Part shown: positions 59,616 through 64,000 of the stretch, piece after piece
Numbering within the stretch: the stretch's first letter is position 1
Layout: each line of letters starts with the position of its first letter
Source: Coccinella septempunctata
Lineage: Eukaryota > Arthropoda > Insecta > Coleoptera > Coccinellidae
DNA: 64,000 nt
Direction of reading: 5' to 3'
Assembly: GCF_907165205.1 (NCBI RefSeq)
Contig: NC_058189.1
Coordinates: 2,482,501 to 2,546,500 of the forward strand
Made by a program: the position numbers and the translations under genes
The notes under the pieces: generated by a model
The model's database searches: none
Told to the model about the DNA's origin: nothing
Seen by the model: only the letters and a program-made list of their open reading frames with translations

Positions 59616-61071
59616 GAGGGTGAGTCTTTGACAGGGGATTCTTGAGGTCAGAAGAAAAACTTTTTTCTTAAAAATTTTTTCCGAATCGGCTTGGTTGTAC
59701 AGATTATTGTCATTGCTGAATCTCGTTAGCGAGAATAAGTCTACAAAAAGACTCAAAAACCAGACTATCGGAGCGATCAAACTTATAATTTCTTAGGGCT
59801 ACTAGCGACTGTGTACCCTCCTGTGACTGAAAAGACCCAACAGTGACCTACAGATCCTTCCACACTGCGGGCATGGATAGTCACCAACCAGATCTGGCCG
59901 CGGCTGTATTCTTCTCGAGTCTCCATTATAATTGTAGACCAAAGGCATCCACTGTGATCTGTCTAACGCTAGTTGTTCCCAGTTATGATTGGCATTAACT
60001 GATTTTAGGTTTTGATTCAGTTATATCCTTAAACCGCTTATACTTGCCTCCTGGTTCCGAGCTCCCTCTGTGAATTCGCCATACAGAGCTATTTTGAGGA
60101 GTCTTGTGTCTTGCATCCTCAGAATGTGGCTGCTCCATCTGAGTCGGGTCTTCGTTAGTTGAGTCTCAATTGTTATACAACTCGCGCGCTGCTAGACTTC
60201 TGCATTTTAAACTTTGTGGTGTGCATTATCTGTCTTGCGTTGTTGCCTGTAGGTTGTGCAGCTTTGGGAGGACCACTGCTTTAAAAACAGCTGCCTTGGT
60301 CTTAAGATTGAGGTCGTGATTTTGAAACACTCTGTCCTTCAGCTTCCAGAATGCCCGTGATGCCGAATTGATACGGTTGTGTATTTCCGTGCCCAGGTTA
60401 GCCCTAGTATTTATGAAATTTCCCAAGCATTTTATCTGCTCGACCTGTTCTAGAGTTCCATTCTCCAGGCTGATATCTGTTTGAATGTTTTCTGGCGGAC
60501 TTACCAGGATTTTGGTTTTGTTTATAGGTGTTGAAAAACAAAACACAAATATTATTTTTAGTTCTAGCTCACAAATGGTTTCATCGAATAAAATGAATTT
60601 CGAAACATAGTTTTTCATTTATTTGAGGAATCTTTTTCGAACCCAAGATATCACCCACGTCTTCCAGTTCTCTCATTCTGACCATTACGTACCATAAAAA
60701 TAAAAAAATTCAGAGAACCCAACTCTTGAAACTAAGTTGAAAGTTTGTATATAAGGAACATTTGAACGTTTTGTTCCTTTTTTTCTCGTATAATCAGTTT
60801 CCGAGTAATTTGATGTTCAAAAATAAAAAAAAAAATAGCGAAATTCGAAAAATTTAGTACTTTTGAGCCACTTGTTTAAAATATGTGTAGTGTCATAGAT
60901 TAAGCTAGTTATTCCGAAGGTAATTTTGTTTTTCAGCTCATTATGAAAACCTGAAATGGCTATATCTTCTTATAAGGGGCGAATCGGAAGAAATGGTATG
61001 CGAAAAAAGTGTTAATTTTGACCTCAACAATTTGCTGTTAGAATTTTTGTACGAGTCAAAGACTCATCCTG
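59616..61071 (+). repeat. Family A MITE, copy 12, split by a LINE fragment
   Basis: The left end (GAGGGTGAGTCTTTGAC) and arm reach about 59700. The match resumes at GTTGAAAAACAAAACACAAA near 60529 and ends AGACTCATCCTG. The sequence between is LINE-derived. Confidence 0.72.
59790..60530 (-). pseudogene. 5'-truncated LINE fragment
   Basis: The minus strand gives INKTKILVSPPENIQTD, KCLGNFINTRANLGTEIHNR and AVVLPKLHN, the end of a LINE reverse transcriptase. After a frame change come TRLRWSSHILRMQDTRLLK and LYGEFTEGA, the conserved 3' tail of many insect LINEs. It lies inside a family A copy and upstream of the most 5' kazrin exon seen. Confidence 0.72.
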
Positions 61072-62145
61072 TATATTACAAAAGTCGGAAAATGTTTAAA
61101 ATCTGTCAGTGTTTCTTTTTCTTCCCGTCTTTTATGGAAACAGTTGAGTTTAAACAGTTTACAGTATTAGCTAGAAGTACCTTTTTTTTTGAAAAACCTT
61201 TCTATATTTCAGTAACTAAAACAAACAGTAGGAGTAGTCCGGTAGACTTGCTCAGGTAGGAGACTTGAATCACCTCAAATATTTCAATTCAAATTTCGCG
61301 CTACCGGTATCGTAAATAGCTTGCGACATACTACAAGGCACAACTAGTGGAGGCTCCATTTTGGCCGCCATCAGAACAGTTCGGGAGTGAGAGGGTTGAA
61401 TGTGATTTTGTTGTTAGGAAGTAGGAAATTGAACAATTTTTGTTTCTTATACTGTCTGAAAAGTTTAATAGATGCGTGGTTTTATTTAGTTTTATTGCTT
61501 TCATTGATTGATATTGTTTCACAAACGATGAGCCTTTTTAATAATTGTTGTGAAAGTTTCAAGAAAACAACTGTTGAATAGACTTAGGGAGTGCGGGAGA
61601 CTTGACCCATGCTATGGTCGGGACATAATCAGTCCAAGTTTCTCTCACCGAGCTTAGATGATAGTTTGCTTTAAAAAAAAAATTGAATAATAGAAATAGA
61701 TAAAAAATATTAAAGGGTTACAAAAAGTAAAAACCATTATGGAAATGAGTGAAAGTGACTCTGAAATAGAAAATATGTATTTCATAGGCTGTTACATCTG
61801 ATGATGAAAACCTTGACATAGACAATCGTTGGTCATTGGAAATTGTTTTCTATCAATGTTTTTCCTGATAAACAAACTTATGGTCAAGTGTCTTTCGCCC
61901 CCTGTTCAACTCTTCCATAGGTTAGGGAGAAATCAGCCAATTTTCGGTTCTTAAAAAAGAATTGCTGTAGTGAAAATGTTCATCTCACTATCACTCTACT
62001 ACTATTATTATCTATCGTGACCTATTTGGGCATGATATCTTCAAGCAAAAAAATGAGTTGCTACCATTAACAGTTGAAGTGGCTTCAGAGTGAAAAGGGG
62101 TTCAACTCTTCCGGACTCCCCATAAGCTTATGACTTACTATTTTA
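61072..62145. other. Kazrin intron or upstream sequence, no gene recognised
   Basis: AT-rich. The word GGGAGACTTGACCC and related CTCTTCC-rich words recur, hinting at a degraded repeat. I found no upstream kazrin exon here. Confidence 0.35.
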
Positions 62146-62290
62146 GGCCCGTTTGCACCAATACCCCTTAAAACGAGTACTTAACTAAGTGTCGTTTAAA
62201 GTTAATGGACGCTTAATTTTGTTCCTAGTTGCACGACTGTGGCTTATCAGAATCTTAAGTAAGGGGCCCTTAAGTTTTTATATCTATATA
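62146..62290 (+). repeat. PIF/Harbinger-like MITE, copy 3 (left end only)
   Basis: The sequence from GGCCCGTTTGCACCAA to AAGTTTTTATATCTA matches the left 140 bp of the copies at 9292 and 50183, then stops. Confidence 0.65.
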
Positions 62291-62464
62291 CGTGAAGAAT
62301 GAAAGGAATGTTTGTTGGTCGAAGATGATGGGATGATATGATCATGAAAAATGGATAGTGAATTTTTGTTAGTCTTTGTTATTACCAATGATACGACTTG
62401 CTTTATTCCATTTCGACATCGACTAATTGGAGAAATCTGCGTACTCTAAAATGCCAGAGATATC

Positions 62465-62845
62465 TGACACGTCTTCCAGTTTTATCATTGACCATTACTT
62501 ACCATAAAAATACCACAAATTCAAAGAACCCAATTCTTCAAACTAAGTTGAACGCTATCTGATGAATATTTGAACGTTTTGTAAAATATGTTCAAAAATT
62601 AAAAAGTATCTGTGGAATTTGAGGAATTGGATCCTTTTGCTGAATACAACTCTGTTTAAAAGACGCACAGATGTGAATTGTCACATCTGTGCGTCTGTGC
62701 TAGTTATTCTGAGGGTAATTCTGTTTTTCCACAGCTCATTATGAAAACTGAAAATGGCTATATCTTTTTATCAGGGCCAGAAAAATGTTTCCTTTCGACT
62801 CAAGAATCTATACTGTTAAAATATTTGTACGAGTCAAAGACTACA
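62465..62845 (+). repeat. Family A MITE, copy 13 (both ends damaged)
   Basis: The interior starts at CACGTCTTCCAGTTTT and ends at GTACGAGTCAAAGACTACAT. A local inverted duplication (GTGAATTGTCACATCTGTGC) lies near 62675. Confidence 0.65.
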
Positions 62846-62965
62846 TTGCACTCAAAATTTTCGTGAGACAATGCAATAGAACTGTCAGCTGGCCTGACGT
62901 TCGTCAACGTAAATCCGAACTCAAATGAGTTTTTAGGTGGGGCAGACCAACCTCGCCTATAAAAG

Positions 62966-64000
62966 CTTGTGTGTGTGTGGGAGGCGGTTGTGTGTGGGGG
63001 GTGTGTGTGTACGTGTGTGTGTGTGCGTGTGTGTGTGTACGTGTGTGTGTGCGTGCGTGTGTGTGTACGTGTGTGCGTGCGCACGCGTGTGTGTGTACGT
63101 GTGTGTGTGCGTGCGTGTGTGTGTGTGCGTGCGTGTGTGTGTGTGTGTGCGTGTGTGTGTGGGGGTGTAGGATGTGCGTTTCGAGTATCGAGTGTCGTGT
63201 GTCGAGAGTAGAGTGTCGTGTGTCGAGTGTCGAGTGCCGAGTGTCGAGTGCCGAGTATCGTGTGTCGAGTGTCGTGTGTCGTGTGTCGTGTGTCGAGTGT
63301 CGAGTGTCAAGTGTCGAGTGTCGAGTGTCGGGTGTCGAGTGTCGAGTGTCGAGTGTCGTGTGTCGAGTGTCGAGTGTCGGGTGTCGAGTGTCGAGTGTCG
63401 AGTGTCAAGTGTCGAGTGTCGAGTGCCGAGTATCGTGTGTCGAGTGTCGTGTGTCGAGTGTCGTGTGTCGAGTGTCGAGTGTCGAGTGTATGGCGCGTGT
63501 GTGTGTGGTGGTGTGTGTGGTGTGTGTGTGGTGTGTGTGTGGGTGGAGTGTGTGTGTGTGTGTGTGTGTGGTGTGTGTGTGGTGTGTGTGTGTGTGTGTG
63601 TGTGGTGTGCGTGTGTGGTGTGCGTGTGTGGTGTGCGTGTGTGGTGTGCGTGTGTGGTGTGCGTGTGTGTGTGCGTGCGTGTGTGTGTGTACGTGTGTGT
63701 GTGCGCGCGCGTGTGTGTGTACGTGTGTGTGTGTGCGCGTGTGTGGGTGTACGTGTGTGTGTGTGCGTGCGTGTGTGTGTGCGTGCGTGTGTGTGTGTGT
63801 GTGTGTGCGTGTGTGTGTGGGGGTGAAGGATGTGCGTTTCGAGTATCGAGTGTCGTGTGTCGAGAGTAGAGTGTCGTGTGTCGAGAGTAGAGTGTCGTGT
63901 GTCGAGTGTCGAGTGCCGAGTGTCGAGTGCCGAGTATCGTGTGTCGAGTGTCGTGTGTCGTGTGTCGAGTGTCGTGTGTCGAGTGTCGAGTGTCGGGTGT
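62966..64000. repeat. GT-rich and heptamer satellite with 658-bp higher-order unit
   Basis: Alternating blocks: (GT)n with GTACGTGTGTG variants (62966-63165), then heptamers of the type GTGTCGA (63180-63489), then GT-rich again (63490-63825), then heptamers to the end of the window. The junction GATGTGCGTTTCGAGTATCG occurs at 63171 and 63829, a 658-bp period, and sequence around both is nearly identical. Long frames on both strands through this block (Cys-Arg-Val-Ser-Ser-Val-Glu repeats) are by-products of a repeat lacking stops. Confidence 0.85.

Noticed and set aside
62937..63869. Long open frames on both strands, up to 231 codons
   Set aside because: They come from GT and heptamer repeats that happen to lack stop codons. 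The peptides are pure low-complexity repeats and frames are open on both strands at once.
1..64000. tRNA or rRNA genes
   Set aside because: I saw no B-box (GGTTCGANTCC) in a cloverleaf context and no rRNA-like block, though a covariance-model scan would be more reliable.

Overview
The window looks like nuclear DNA of an insect, probably holometabolous and perhaps a beetle. This rests on spliced genes with GT-AG introns in an AT-rich background, insect-type mariner, Tc1 and RLE-LINE relics, and the gene content; species cannot be fixed from sequence alone. About half of the window is transposon-derived. All gene models below were assembled by hand from reading frames, splice-site phase and remembered family motifs. 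No alignment or search was run.

Layout, left to right. (1) 981-3386, minus strand: a VRK/NHK-1 type kinase of five exons (about 623 aa). (2) A 773-bp divergent intergenic stretch holding a textbook RFX X-box. (3) 4160-8694, plus: B9D2, three exons, with a nearly intact Tc1 element and other repeats in its second intron. (4) 8702-16069, plus: a tectonic-family gene, five exons (about 661 aa). Its start codon lies only 7 nt after the B9D2 stop codon. B9D2 and tectonics belong to the same ciliary transition-zone (MKS/B9) complex, so one X-box promoter may drive both. Tectonic intron 1 holds a PIF/Harbinger-like MITE and two antisense LINE relics. (5) 17374-25024, plus: three related, phase-1 signal-peptide/Cys-rich exons spaced over 6 kb, followed by a single visible WAP-domain exon. 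(6) 27848-28339, plus: an uninterrupted MPC2-like mitochondrial pyruvate carrier frame with an unusual N-terminal extension. (7) 33547-59527, minus: the 3' part of kazrin, 14 exons and about 914 aa, with coiled coils and three SAM domains; its 5' end lies beyond the window. Its introns carry mariners, a second Tc1, a solo LTR, fold-back elements and MITEs. (8) 62966-64000: GT-rich and heptamer satellite with a 658-bp higher-order period.

The most notable structures are the 7-nt B9D2/tectonic junction with its X-box, the three-headed Cys-rich/WAP locus, a pair of inverted 1.3-kb elements flanking four kazrin exons, a roughly 700-bp inverted-repeat MITE present about 13 times, and several otherwise unrelated fold-back elements that all end in CAGGGTG.
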